Made by a program: the position numbers and the translations under genes. Positions 21,801-34,600 of a DNA stretch of 64,000 nucleotides are shown here, one piece after another (positions within the stretch are counted from its first letter, which is position 1; every line of letters begins with the position of its first letter). The notes beneath the pieces are model-generated. The model was not told the origin of the DNA. It did not search any database and was given only the letters and a program-made list of their open reading frames with translations. The stretch is from Rhytidiadelphus loreus (taxonomy: Eukaryota > Streptophyta > Bryopsida > Hypnales > Hylocomiaceae), in the NCBI GenBank assembly GCA_947034895.1, contig OX344761.1, positions 39,630,863 to 39,694,862 of the forward strand. Direction: 5' to 3'.

Positions 21801-23719
21801 TTGTCATGATAATTATGGTTTGTATTCTCCTCCCTTTTCTTCTTTTGGATTTGTAAAACCTATCAGTACTTTAGCTAATTTTTAGGTGAATATTGAAAAT
21901 AGTACTTACTAAAGCAATTTGAGTGGTAACCACAAGGTCTTCTCTTGGCCATTGTCCATGGTCATGTAATTGTGAAAAGTGAATTAGTCTCCAAAAAATA
22001 TCTATTATGAATGAATTGTTTTCACAATGCTTAAGGTCCAAGTTTGTATAAAATAGACTCCTTAGTAGTTAAATGGTGTAAGTAAAAGTGAATGTCCATG
22101 GATGAATTTGCATATATTGCATAAATTTCATTGGTGTGTTGTTCAAATTAAGGTCTTCAAGGAATTTATGCATGCCTAGGAATTGAACCATGGAATCATG
22201 GGGAAGATGCCAATTGTATGTCAATGCATTGTGAATTAATTAGAGTGCTAGTTAGACTAGTGATTGTTATTCATGATGTTTTATGTGAATGATGTTTTCT
22301 GAAATTCTTTGTTAGCGCTCAATTAGGGCCTATTTTGGTGCTCTAATTGTGACTTTTAAGAAAATTTTGGTAGAAAATGTGTCTAAGTCCATTAAAATAG
22401 ATGTTAGACGAAGGTTCAATGTAAGAAGTAGCGGTTTGGTAATTTTAGGGGTGTTGCCTTGTTTTGCTTTATGGTATTTGGGGGTCAATTGAGATATTGT
22501 AATTAGGAGTGTATTTGGAAGGCATTTACAGTTAGGGTCACATACATTCTTCATTGACCAATTCTAAGGGGCTTTCTTGTCACTGCACTAAAAAAGCCTT
22601 ATAATATGATGCAAAGATAAATTATCCACTTCCATCAAATCCAATTCTAGTATAGCCGTGTTGGTACACAGTATGTCAACTAAAGTTTCAATCTTCTCTT
22701 TCCCTCCAATCAAACCCCAAATCCCTAAATGGGTGATGATAGTATTGTATTGAAGATTATTGTCCTTAAGGCATCAACAAATTTGACAATATGTTCAATT
22801 TCATGTAGCTAGAAATATCACAATATAGGACTTTAAGAATTGGTTGAAACATAATACAAATTGTTGTGGTATAATATCTTTGGCACAATCTTAGTATAGG
22901 GGGCTTACCTAATTTAGATGAAGGATCCATCCTCCAAAACGGGTACAAAGTTACTAAACACATATTAGTGAAACTTCAAATATAAAAAGAATCTACTAGA
23001 AGTACCTTAATTGCGTGAAAATCCCCAATCTCGCAGGATTTTCTTCATTTAAATCACAATTTCATTTCTCAAGTGTATATAAATGTCCTTCTCGGAAATG
23101 ATGCTATTCAAGATCTAAGACTTGTTTTTTATTATTTAAAGGAGGAGATGAACAAATAGTTGGTTGCGGAGTTTATGACCATTATTGCTATGTCCCTAAT
23201 CATGATCAAGAATTAGTATGTCACTAAAAAATAGATTAGCGTGAGACTTCAAATATTAGAAAAATGTTAAGGACTTTTTTACTTCAAATGATTTACTATC
23301 GATCAAATTTATTTTGAAGGGTGTGTTTAAGACAAGTATGCCATCTGCATGCTCAAGTTGAGCATTTGATATTAGAGAATAAAAATTGCAATGTATTTAA
23401 GAACACTTTGAAGTGACTTTGAAAAGGCTTTGAGAGATGTTTCATTCCATCTCCATCTCCCTCTGACACCTTCATATTGAATGATTAGAGGATTCGAAGA
23501 TTGTAAGGTATGACAACAATGACCATATGCTCTGCAACCTATTCTTTGCCCATCTCCTCTTTCAAACCATCAAAAATGAGTTTAAGATCTTAAATGACAT
23601 CATTCCCGAAAAGTACATTTATACATACTCGACAAATGAAATTGCAGAGCCATTTTCACAGTGAAGATCGAATTTTCTGAATCTGTTGGGCCACTAGATT
23701 GATGGAGTGGCGTCAACAA
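21801..23719. other. AT-rich spacer, no gene seen
   Basis: No domain-bearing frame or RNA gene found. The DNA becomes more GC-balanced from about 23.6 kb, just before the hairpin at 23720. Confidence 0.4.
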
Positions 23720-23846
23720 GTGCTTCCAAGTTATCGTGAGTTTCTCGAGGCAGTTGCTTCCTTTGGAATGTGATGTTCACTTCTTCATAGAATACAATTT
23801 CTGATGAAGCAACTGATTCGAGAAACCCACAATAACTTGCTTGCAC
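23720..23846. ncRNA. Candidate microRNA-type hairpin
   Basis: Bases 23720-23762 pair with 23804-23846 over about 43 positions with a 41-base loop. The central stem (AAGTTAT.GTG.GTTTCTCGA, then CAGTTGCTTC) has only a few mismatches and no large bulge, which suits a plant MIR precursor. The best-paired duplex would involve TTTCTCGAGGCAGTTGCTTC on the 5' arm. The sequence matches no microRNA I can recall. The strand of transcription is not determined. It sits at the start of a more GC-balanced stretch to 25.4 kb that could be its transcript. Confidence 0.4.
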
Positions 23847-25693
23847 TTCACGCTGCTACCATACAAATAGTGACACCCACGTTCAACTCCTGCTGCCCAT
23901 CCCAGGAAAACAAGTCTCTCCGAAGCCAAAGAAGGAAGAAATCTTTCCAAGTCTAGAAGCTAAATAACCACACTAGGCAAAGCGAACAACTTCCTCGCAC
24001 TAGTCACACCCCCGATGCAGCTTCAATGTAAAATCCCACTGACAAATAGCTAGAAGTTGCAATGATCAGGAGAGATCGAGGCTTGCAACTGTGGAAGCTT
24101 TGAACCTCCAAACCTCAACAACCCTTCTCCCTGCTGTGCAATCCAGATATATACCTCACCCACGTACTAGCTTCCCGAGTTACACAGAACGTCGTCACTA
24201 ACCTGCAATCGTCGCTACCAAACTAAAGACCACTCCCTACTTTTAACAGCAACAAGCCATCATGATTGTGCTTGCAACATGTCGATCACTGGCAACCAAG
24301 TGAAGCTCTTGCAACAGGTAGTGTGCACTGTGTACGTACCAAGCGCTTCGTCTACAAGGAGGATAAAGCGATTACTCTCACAGACTGTGCTCTAAAGCAT
24401 CAGCCGCATCAAAGGAACATGAAGTGAATCCTCAAGGAGGATGTAACTGGTCACCACGATGTGGGCAGCCGCCAAGCTCGCCAACCGTGCGAGAATCACT
24501 AGTCCTTCATGTTTCTATCAACAAAGCTCTCTTGAGGCCAGGTACTCTCGTCTCAAGACAAGACAAGCAACAAACTCTAAACAGTAACAGAACGCTGGGA
24601 ATCGGACAGAGAAGCAAAGCACTCGCGAGGATGATCGACGCCTGCTCTCTACTAGCTAACGTTGGCTGTGCACGACACATGAGCTCTGCGGACTCCTGAA
24701 AAACACTCGTCTTCTAGCCAGAGACTCTCGCTGGTAATAAGTAACGTACGTACCCCAAACTCGTTCTTGGATATTCCGCGCGAATCCTGTGCACTGATTC
24801 ATTTGCCAGTGGGCACCTTGGCAACGTAACTGTGATATGCAATTTGTACAACCCTTGCTAGCTTGGAATAGGCAGCGTGTGGTAGTGAGTGGTGATCGTT
24901 CAACTTACGACGACGCCAACGAGCATGCATGACAAGCCTGGAGAGCCCCAAATGGACCAAATTTGTGGACAATCTTCACCGAGTGTAGAATTTAGACACT
25001 GCTGAAATGAATTCTGACTTTTCCCTGCGATCAACGCGCGCAGTCCAGGCAGGTCTCCAGGACTTCACGCAAGCAAGACCACACACAGTGAACGAGGTCT
25101 GGGCTCCACATGACGGAGATCAAAAGTCTGAAGAATCTGCCAGCAGCAATTGGCAGGAGCTACAGTACCGATTTCGTAATATTGTAAATGAAGTCATCAC
25201 CCTGTCTGCAGGACCCACAGACTGATCCACAGGCGGGTTCTCGTGGCTGGCTTGACCTGGAGGAAGACTGATCGGATAGACTGTCGCCGTAAATAGCTTT
25301 GCAAGTGGACACTAAGTTAACTCACAAAACTGCCTTGAAGACGACTCTGCACAAATCAGTTCGATTCGAGTCAGCATAGGATAACTTGTAAGCTACGCGC
25401 ACCTGTGATCGACAACTGCGCACAGTTACCGTCATTAAATATAAATTAATTTCATATGATCTTATTGGCAACTGGAAGGGGATTCTAACGCACTTTAGCA
25501 TACATTGTTTGGACAGTGTATGAATAAATTGTGAATTTTCAAAGAATTGCTTCTAGGTGTAAGTTTTGAATACAAACATGGCTAGGTTCTCATATAGACT
25601 CCCATGTTTTGATTGTGTGGATGTGGTGTAATCAATATTTAAGTTTTGGGGTCTCTTTCGGGTTCAAATGTAGGTGTTGTATATATTTTGGAC
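23847..25693. other. GC-balanced intergenic stretch, possible non-coding transcript
   Basis: Composition from 23.7 to 25.4 kb is close to genic levels, unlike its surroundings. Two small plus-strand frames exist (24424-24699, which needs a GTG start, and 25007-25225, 72 codons from an ATG). Neither shows a domain or splice-linked partner. A non-coding transcript extending from the hairpin at 23.72 kb, or a decayed gene, are both possible. Confidence 0.3.
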
Positions 25694-25919
25694 GGCCAGG
25701 GTGAACTGACCCCCTTGCTCGGCCCTGTGGGCAAACCCTGGAATTATTTATTTTCCGTACATGAATTTTTTTGCAAATTTTTAATTCATTTTTGCGATCG
25801 GAGACCCCAAATTAGTCAAGAAAGGTCAAGAGTATACCCTAGAACGGCCCAAAATAGGGGGCTTTTTTTTTACATGCACCCCTGGTAAGGACGAACGAGG
25901 GGGTCAATCCACCCTGATC
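25694..25919. mobile_element. 226 bp hAT-like MITE, copy 1
   Basis: The ends are GGCCAGGGTGAACTGACCCC on the left and the complement of GATCAGGGTGGATTGACCCC on the right, continuing as CTTGCTCGGCC against CTCGTTCGTCC. The perfect 8 bp duplication TTTTGGAC flanks it (25686-25693 and 25920-25927). An 8 bp duplication is the hallmark of hAT transposons. A second full-length copy is at 41954-42179. There is no coding capacity. Confidence 0.8.
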
Positions 25920-26570
25920 TTTTGGACAGTGTTGGTAATGGGTGTACATAGGTAACAAGAAACGATTGGTGACCTATAACATGTATGCAATTACTCTTGG
26001 ATCTTAGACAATAGATGCATGTTGGTTATTTAACTTACTTTTAGCATACAAAATCCTTTAGTTTTTAGAACTTATGCAAACTTTCAACGAATTTGTCACA
26101 AATGAAAGTTGCTTTTTGATATTCTTAGCATTATTTACTTTGGATAAGACATTATAGGGGATTTAGCCCCTTTGGAGGGCTGTAAGTTCCCTTGGTCTGG
26201 GAACAACCCCCTAGCAGTCCCCAACAGTTTCACTACAAGAAAACGGTGAACAAAATGACTTCAATAAACGACTACAAAGAAGTCATTGTGATCACCTTGA
26301 CTGTAAAACGACTTGAGGTCCCCACAGTCGTTGTGGTCAAGTCGTTTATGTAAACGACTGCATTTGTATTATCACCATCCATTTCTACCTTGGATGTAGG
26401 AGTGGATGAAAAAGAAAGTGAAAAGGAGTAAAGAAAGAAGGAATAAAGAAAGAGGGAAGTTGACCGGACACAATGGAAGTAATTTTGTAGTCATTTTGTA
26501 GTCACTGTGTAGTGGCAATGGACCCCTTTTAAATCTGACATGGACATCCACATCAGCAGTCAATTTAATT

Positions 26571-26870
26571 TCTAAAATCTCTGAAATTTGAATATTATTT
26601 TCTGAAATCTAGGATTATATTCTGAAATCTCTGAAATTTGAATATTATTTTCTGAAATATAGGATTATATTCTAAAATCTAGGAAATTTGAATATTATTT
26701 TTTGAAATTTAGGATTATATTCTAAAATCTAGGAAATTTGAATATTATTTTTTGAAATCTAGGATTATATTCTAAAATCTAGGAAATTTGAATATTATTT
26801 TTCTGAAATCTAGGATTATATTCTATAATCTATAAAATTTGAATATTATTTCTGAAATCTAATAATTTTG
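26571..26870. repeat. 50 bp minisatellite inside the CACTA element
   Basis: About six units of 50 bp share TCTGAAAT(C/T)TAGGATTATA and AAATTTGAATATTATTTT. The copies are close in sequence, so the array is fairly young. Confidence 0.8.
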
Positions 26871-26938
26871 TGAATATTATTTTATAAAATCTAAAAAAAT
26901 TGAAGATTATTTTTAAGATGTTGTGAAATGTGCAAAAT

Positions 26939-27125
26939 GAATACACCATATACAATATACAAATATATAATACACAATATACCATACACCATATACAAAT
27001 ATATAGGACACAATATACCATACACCATACAGAAATATATAATATACAATACACCATACAGAAATATATAATACACAATATACCATACACCATACAAAAA
27101 TATATAATATACAATACACTATATT
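26939..27125. repeat. TA-rich minisatellite inside the CACTA element
   Basis: Units of about 37 bp with ATACCATACACCATACA, AAATATATAATA and CACAAT recur about five times. The open frames over it on both strands are products of the repeat and not genes. Confidence 0.75.
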
Positions 27126-28039
27126 TTGCATATGTCAAGTGGCTTCTTAAGCCACTTAGTGTGTGAATACAAAGAGCTCAAATGACAAGCCTTTTATACA
27201 AGTGGGTGGTAGGAGGCAAGACAAACGATATGGGATTTGTAAGATTCTAATGTAGTAGTAAAGTAGTGACACAAAAGTCATTATGTAGTCGCTTAGAGGA
27301 AATTGCAGTCAAAATACAGTCGCACAGTTTACTCACTTTTGACTATGGCCACTACAATGGAATTGATTAAGTCCACATTGGAAGTTTAACAATGTTGTGA
27401 ACAAAAACTAATGGATGAAACATAGACATTGTAAAAGTTTTCAACCTAGTTCTATAAAAATTGAAATGAAAAATTGTTTTTCTATCTCTTAGAGGTGCTA
27501 AGTGTCATCTAAAATTTAGTTTTTGGCCTATGCATTGTCAATCTAATTTAATTTTTTCAGTTTGTTTTAATAAAAAAAACATAAGTAAATAGAGAGAAAA
27601 ATCAAAAGAGAAATAAGTTGAATAATAAGTTGTGCATTATATATGCTTGCAAATGTCAAAATTAAGCAATTTTTACCAATAGGTTCAATAAATCCAAAAA
27701 TAATAAAAATTCCAAGAAAAATTCATCAAGAATATACATCTTGATTTCATTACATGCAAGAATTTCTTTTTCATTTTATAGTTTTCTTAATTGATCAAAA
27801 TGAACAAAATAGACAAACTTTGGAGGTTTTAAGCATAAATACCTAATTAGTATGTCCAAAAAATAAGATTCTTACCATAACTTGATAGGCGTATGTTTTT
27901 TAAGACCTCAAAATGTAAATTTTGAATCATATGAATTATACGGAGGTAATGAAAAGACAATAATGCAAATGTACAAAAATCAATAGTGCCATATTAGTAG
28001 GAGTTTCAATGAACCTTGAAGTTTACCTTGACTAAAATA

Positions 28040-28430
28040 ATAATATATACCAACAAAGCAAAAAGGCCACCAAGAATGCACAATTTCAAAGAAAAGAACA
28101 AGATTTTTTTTTTTTTTTAAGGTTATTTTTTTAAAAAAGATAAACAAAGAGTAGAGAAATTAGAGGGATAAAAGATCTTCAAAGAAATGAAGAAGACAAG
28201 AAAAAAGGAAAAAATAAATAAAATAAAATTACAAGAAGTAAAAACTGGAAAATAATTAAAAAAAACATAAAAAATAATAAAATATTGAAAAGAGAGTAAT
28301 TATTATTATTTTTTAAAGTAAGTTGAAGAAAATTACAATTTATGAAATAGATAAGAGAAGTAAAGAAGAAGAAGATGTAAAAGAAAAAAAGAGAAAGGAA
28401 GAGAAAAAAGATTAAATAATTTTTTTAAAG
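28040..28430. repeat. Purine-rich low-complexity tract in the CACTA element
   Basis: Long A/G-rich runs with little pyrimidine (for example AAGAAGAAGA and GAGAAAAAAG). There is no coding sense. Confidence 0.5.
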
Positions 28431-29227
28431 GATACAACATCATCTCTAAATTGCATTTATTAATAATCAAGGAAGCACATGACAATATCCTTTCAAATTG
28501 TATTTTGTTGGAGTTTCTATTTCAAAAAGATGTAGTGACAATTCACTCATTTTGTAGTCGCGCTATAGTGAAACCCTTTTTGGAAGGAAATTTGCCTTTC
28601 AGCCATGTCTTTCTTTCTACCTATTTTCTTTTTCTTTTTCCAACATGAAGTTGTAACTTCCTAGAATTGAGTTGTTGGGGTTCTTGGAGTCATTTTCTAG
28701 TCACATTGAAGTCACTTTCTAGTTGCATCGGAGTGACGAGCAGTCATAATATATGACTGCATTGCAGTTCATACAAGTCAATGATGTTGTGAACGAAATA
28801 CAGTGGATGAAACTTTCCCGTCGTGGACTTTTCGTCCTACAATCGCACTCCTGACTGCAGAATGACTCCGCTACAATAATTCTCACAGCGCTGGTGCAAT
28901 TAGGGAGCCCGAGTCATTCTTAAGTCATTTTGGTCAAGCAGTCATTCTTTGCAGTCACATTTTTGCCCATTTTCTTGTAGTGTTTGTAGCAGTTCGTAGC
29001 AGTTCATAGGTGCTGCCTGACGTGGCAAGGCGACTGCCATGTCAATTTTTATTTTTATTTAAAAAAAAAAAATCAACTCAATCTTTCATTTTCAGAATTT
29101 TCAAAAAAAAAATTCAAAAAAAATTCAAAAGAAAAATCTGGGCAACGGCTATTTCTGGACTGCTGGGGGAACAATGCCGGGAACAGGCCTAAAATGGCCC
29201 TCCCGACCCCCCAAATCTCATCTAATG

Positions 29228-31440
29228 ATTTTTTTTTGAATAAAGAATATCATGTAGAAGCAATCTTTTAATCTTTAGTTATGGTACTTGACATAAAGAT
29301 GGTAAGTCAGATTACTTTTGAAATTTTTTAACAAATAGTTGAAACTCCCTTTATTGTATCTATATCTTTGATTCATGTAGATAATTATGAGCATCTTTTC
29401 TTCTTTCTATGGATATATTGCTTTATGTTTCTAGACTTCCTTGATGAAAATGAATTGGATGAAGTTTACTTTCCACAATATTCATCATCCACCTAATGAC
29501 CTATTTATTGACCTATTTTTACTTTGAAAATTCATAGTTTATTCATATGGTGTTCTAAGAAATTCATTTAAAGAGAATCAATAATGCCTTTTTGATTGTC
29601 AACAAGACTTCACATAAGAAATCAATATAATAATAGGAACCATAATGAATTGTTTATTTGGTTGTTTTTAGGTGTACTTACCTAATGAAGAAGATGGAGT
29701 AGCTTCCTTATTTGAAGACTAAAGATCGAGACACTTTAAATTAAAGAATAAAAAAATACAAAGAGATATTGTTTTTTTCATCTCCATTTGGCTTTCTTAT
29801 TCAATGTTCCTAAGTGCTATTAGGAGAGACCCTCTTACAACATCGCTACTCGTTTGAGTGAAAGTTTAGAAGGATGTTGTCCTATGACCAAGGCAAGTAG
29901 CCAAAATTTATTAAACCCTTAAATGAATGGGTGGTACATTCTTCATTTCTACAGTTTTATAAAAAACAGTTCATTGGACATTGTTAATTCTCAACATCCT
30001 TTGTGATTCCCCTCATTGTGAAAACCCTAATTTCTAAGAGCAACTCCTATAAATTCTTGCCTAAAACATACTTATCTGTTAATAAAAGTGTAGAGGCACT
30101 TCTAAATACACCTATATAAAGTTAGTACTTTATAATTTTGTTTGTTTATTCATGAGGTATCTAAAACATCCATACAAAGGGAATCTATAATACTTTTTGA
30201 CTTCCAACAAGATACAATAAAAATTTAGGCAATTAAATATTATAAACGATGTTCAATTGTTTGTCATGATGCAATAAACTGCAATTACCTTTATCTATTT
30301 GTAGATATAAAATGAAGTCAACTTTGACTTTTTGATTGCAACTTTCTATTGTCTTTTCAATTCCCTTGGCTAAAAGTTGTTAGAAGAAGCTAGGAGTTGC
30401 CAAAATGTCCTTAGAGGGTATGTTTGCTCCCAATAGTGAACAAAGAGGCCATTTCTTCACCTTTGCCAATTGTTCACAAGAGAAAATCTAGGGCCTCAAG
30501 AGGGCCACTACACTTTGAACCAACACCTTCAAAAGTCCAAATTTAAAATTAATATTTTTTTGAAAAAAAGATTAAAAAAGATTAAAAATTGGAATTTGAT
30601 GTGGTATTTGTTTAGAGAAAAAAATGGATTGAAATTTTGAAAAACTAGTTCAATATATGAAATTAAAGGAAATTAGCAGATAAAACTAAAAAAACAAACC
30701 CAAAATGGTGCTTTTATAGATTATCAAAATTCCAGAAATTGCCTTCTTCTACAAATCAACCACAAAAGATTGCCCTCCTTATTACCCCATATGAGGGTAA
30801 ATGTAAAAATTTCCCCCTATTTAGTGCCACGTACATAACATTGTTAAGTAGCTCCGAGTCCAACTCCTATAATCTTCTTTAGATATCTGGGGGGAATTTT
30901 ATAATGTAAAGTTAGCCATTGGCTAGGCAAAGGTAAGTCTTGCTAAGTTGTCAGTCAATGCTCAGCTCCATTCCTTCATAACATTGTTCATTGCCTTGTT
31001 TCTTTCCCCCTTATGGAGGTATCATTCCATCCAAGATACCTTCAAAAAATATAGTTATAATGTAAAGAATGCTATTGGGTGGCCAATTGGACCAGTTTTG
31101 TGAGGTGGGCGTGCAACATTGGATAGGTATAGGAGCTTGTGAAATTTCACTACTTGGGGGACTCCTGTTTTCCAGAGAGCAAAAGGGACCCCCCAGCATT
31201 GGTGAATAATGTTATGTTGGTCCCTGCCTAAGCTACCCAATGGCACGTTCAATGTGTCAAATTTCACTATGAGGGAGATCCCACTTTGGGGGAAACAAAA
31301 GTGCCCCTCAATGAAGGTTAACAATGTCATGTAAATTTTAGATTTCTCACCCCTCTCGACTAATTGAGGGCTTCTGATTGAAAATATGAATTCAGAATTT
31401 GTAAATTTTATCATGGGTGGAAAATTAAAAAATTCCAGTG
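29228..31440. repeat. AT-rich spacer with a dispersed repeat pair
   Basis: No gene is supported. Segments 29515-29650 and 30138-30270 are diverged copies of a repeat that recurs at 34918-35045 in intron 9 of the hydratase gene; all share TTTATTCAT, GGGAATCTA-type and CTTCCAACAAGAT-type blocks. A TTCAAAAGTCC block near 30.5 kb recalls one near 8.0 kb. Confidence 0.45.
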
Positions 31441-31455
31441 CTTTTCCTCCAGGGG

Positions 31456-31685
31456 TAAAACAAGGGGGTCAATCCTCCCTGCGTGCGGGTCCCCCCAGTC
31501 TATCCAGTGCCGCCATACATAGCGGTACAGGAGGTTGTACTGTGCAGCGACCCCCAACGCTCCCGTCATTTTCTTACGCCCGCCATTTCATGCCTTCTTT
31601 CGTTTCTTCCTTCCTTCCTTTCAGAACTTTCTTCTTCTACGGTTTTCTTGAGCTCGTGTATTGCAGCCGATCACCATAGCCAGCC
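31456..31685 (+). promoter_or_regulatory. Promoter and leader region of the hydratase gene
   Basis: The stretch just upstream of the ATG turns GC-rich and then pyrimidine-rich (CTTCCTTCCTTTC), typical of a plant leader. No TATA box is evident. An AGGGGGTCAATCCTCCCTG motif near 31463-31482 resembles one end of the 226 bp hAT-like MITE, so a relict element may form part of this promoter. Confidence 0.4.
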
Positions 31686-34600
31686 ATGGCGTCCCTGCCC
31701 CGCATCGATCCTCAACAAGTGCTCGCCTTCCGCTTCCCACAGGTGAGATTGGGGTTTCGGGTTTCGGGTTTCGGATCCTTTCACCTGTGTCGATCTGTCG
31801 GAGTCATCTGAATTTAGTATAATCATGGATGCTACTTTGTTTTCGAAACCTTGTGAGAGTTTCTTAATGCATTATTGTTTAGCTGAGAAGTCGTAGGCTA
31901 GTCGGTTTTTGTGAATTCTCTCAAGATAAGACTTCCTTCCATCGGGTCTGATACAATTCAGGAACTTGAGAGATTGGTCCAAATTTCTGGTGATACTTTG
32001 TAGCTTAGATTGGTTACCGATTGCGCACATTTGGAGATTTCGTAGTACGAAACTAGTTTTCCCAAGTTGGAAGGTTAGAGAATCTGCTCACGCTTTTTTG
32101 GGTTTCCTTGGTTGGTGTAGGTGAACTTCACGTATACAGAAAGGTATTCCCAACCGTAATTTAATAATTCCTCTTGTTTTTTTCTTGTCTTGGGCGAGAC
32201 TTTTCCATGTCGTTGTGGTTATTACCCCCGAAGTACCTCTCTTTTGGGGCGATTTTGATTAGGCCGAATGGCACTTTCTTTGGCCCATTTTAGATATTCT
32301 TTATCCAATACTTGCAATGTTCTTCACTGATTGTGGTAATATGGATTTTTGGCCACATCCGAATTCTTTTTTTCATAATAGGATCATTTTGAAAATGTGA
32401 TTGCTGCCAGGGATGTAGCTCTGTACGCATTGGGAGTGGGAGCTGCAGGAGCGGATGCTTGCAACCCTTCTGAACTTCCTTTCGTGTATCATCCAGATGG
32501 ACAGTCTGCCATCAAGGTGAAATTTTTGGAAAACGTTTTAATACTAGAAAGGATGGTTTTTGGAATATTTTTGTAAAACAAGCAATTTCCTTTCCCTATT
32601 TCCTTTCGTTTTCAACGATCCAAATCCAAATGACGGTCATCTTTTTGCAGGTCTTGCCTACCTTCACAGTGCTGTTTCCCAGCAAATTTGTTGAGCTTAT
32701 GCAAAACATATCAGGCCTACAGTGCGTGCCTCCCACCTTCTTTGGTATTTACTATCAGATGTTCGGTACATTTTGATTGCAGAAAAGAGGAAATTAGGGT
32801 TCAAGGCATATCGTGGTGGTTTTGGTGGGCTTCATCCCATATTGCAAGGCAGCCCTTGTAAAAAAAAGTATCCTATGAAAGACCAACTGTTCTTTGTCAA
32901 TTCCTTGTTCCTGCTGTCTCTTGGGTGCAGCCATGATTCAAGCCTATTGCTGCATGGAGAACAATATCTTGAAATCTACAAGCCTCTTCCTACTTCTGCA
33001 AATGTGAGTTATCTTGGGGGCTTATATGCAGAAGTGTTCGGAAGGTTCATTTTGTAATTTAGACGAGTGCGACTTCATGTTTCTAAGTATGATCAGTACC
33101 TCATACGTATGTCTGACTGGTTCGTGAAAATTGAAGAACTGGCTTGTGATTTAATTATCTTACAATATTTTGAAACTATACCATTCGTTTGAATGCAGAT
33201 AGAAAGCAGTATACGGATTTCAGGTCTTCATGACAAGGGTCAGCCTTTAACCTAGAGGTTTCATGCTACGATCATGTGATATTTGCGTTCCTGTAATTCG
33301 AAGAGCAATGCCAGTGCAGACATTGATCTCTCGTTGATTTGGAACAACTGCAGGTAAGGCGGCAGTCGTGGAGTTGGAGACTCTCAGCCACAACAAGGAC
33401 ACCGGGGACGTTCTATGCATGAACAGGTCAGGTCCTTTAACCCCCAAGTGCCCAAATGACCAAAAATGTCCTCTGTCATATGTATAGGAGTTGAAATGAA
33501 TCATTTAGGAAGCTTCAAAGAAGGTAACTAAATATAGTAATAGAGAGAAATAATCATACTCTACGTTTTCTACCTTCTGAATCCGTTTTGAATGTTACTA
33601 ATTTTGACTCGTGGGTTAGGCACTAAGGGGTTAAAACCTCGTGTTTATGCTTGTTACAGGTCCATGTCATCAAGTTTCTTCCATGTTCGAATTACCTTGG
33701 TCCTATTTTCTCTCTCTTGTTGGTTGACTGGATTTTCCGTGCAGATCATCTTTCACTGAATGTTTTCGGTTTTACTTTCAGAAACACAGTATTCCTGCGA
33801 GGAGCAGGAGGGTTTTCGAGTTCAGGAAAGCCATATTCATTTTCGGATCGCACACCTCCTAAGACCGCTCCCAAGAAGGGCATCTCAATAGCTGACAAAC
33901 AGCCGGATTTTGTGTATGAAAACCGCACCTACGAATCACAGGCAAGACTTTTGCTGCAAATTTTGTGTCTTTCTATATAATGTGCCCCCAAATAGACCAT
34001 ATTCCACCTGGGCACCTAAGATTGTACTGTAGCTTATTTTGTGTCATGTCAAGCGCTCTCAGAATAATCTAATACTTGTGATATTAAGAACTTTTTCAAG
34101 TTCCATCCAGTTTTGAAACTGCAACTTTCAAAGTCTGAGTCTAGATCAATTGGTGCAGGCCTTGTTGTACAGGTTGTCAGGAGACTACAACCCTCTGCAC
34201 GCAGACCCTGCATATGCTCGAAAAGCTGGGTGTGCAATCTACACTCCAATTACCTTTACTACTTGTGAACATCTTGTGAGAAGCTCCTGCGTGATAATGA
34301 ATGGCTTTGGAGTATGTAATCCTGATTTTCAGTCTTTTCTTCAAATCAAGATTTTAAAGAGCTGACGAGAATGTACCTTGTTTCACTAATATTTGTTTGA
34401 CCATTCTGTGGGGACAATGTGATGGTGTTCATTTGACATGAAACTAGAAATTGATTGTGCTTATTGATGGAATGGAATGCACAGGTTTCCCCGACCCATT
34501 TTGCATGGTTTGTGTACGCTTGGTTATGCAACTAGGGCGGTGGTGACACGTTTATGTGGGGGAGACCCGACGATGGTGCAATCTGTGCAAGGCCGTTTCT

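Larger units (their letters stand above)
26231..28982. mobile_element. Non-autonomous CACTA (En/Spm) element
   Basis: The 2752 bp element begins CACTACAAGAAAA and ends with its exact complement TTTTCTTGTAGTG, the classic plant CACTA terminus. It is flanked by the 3 bp duplication TTT (26228-26230 and 28983-28985). Sub-terminal regions carry repeated AACGACT/AGTCGTT and GCAGTCA-type motifs, as expected for transposase binding. The interior holds two tandem arrays and purine-rich DNA but no transposase frame, so it is a deletion derivative or filler-bearing form that depends on another copy. Confidence 0.9.
26150..29227. mobile_element. CATTAG-family element, copy 5, split by a CACTA insertion
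   Basis: The left part 26150-26230 begins CATTATAGGGG and contains GGAGGGCTGTAAGTTCCC. The right part 28983-29227 contains GGGAACAGGCCTAAAATGGC, then CCTCCC, and ends CTCATCTAATG. Together they make about 323 bp, the normal length for the family. The CACTA element therefore inserted into an existing copy. Confidence 0.7.

Noticed and set aside
26830..27166. Long Tyr/Ile/Cys-rich frames on both strands
   Set aside because: Produced by the TA-rich minisatellite inside the CACTA element; frames appear in several registers at once.
31055..31414. 119-codon minus-strand frame upstream of ECH2
   Set aside because: No domain; the sequence resembles spacer DNA and the neighbouring promoter explains the higher GC.
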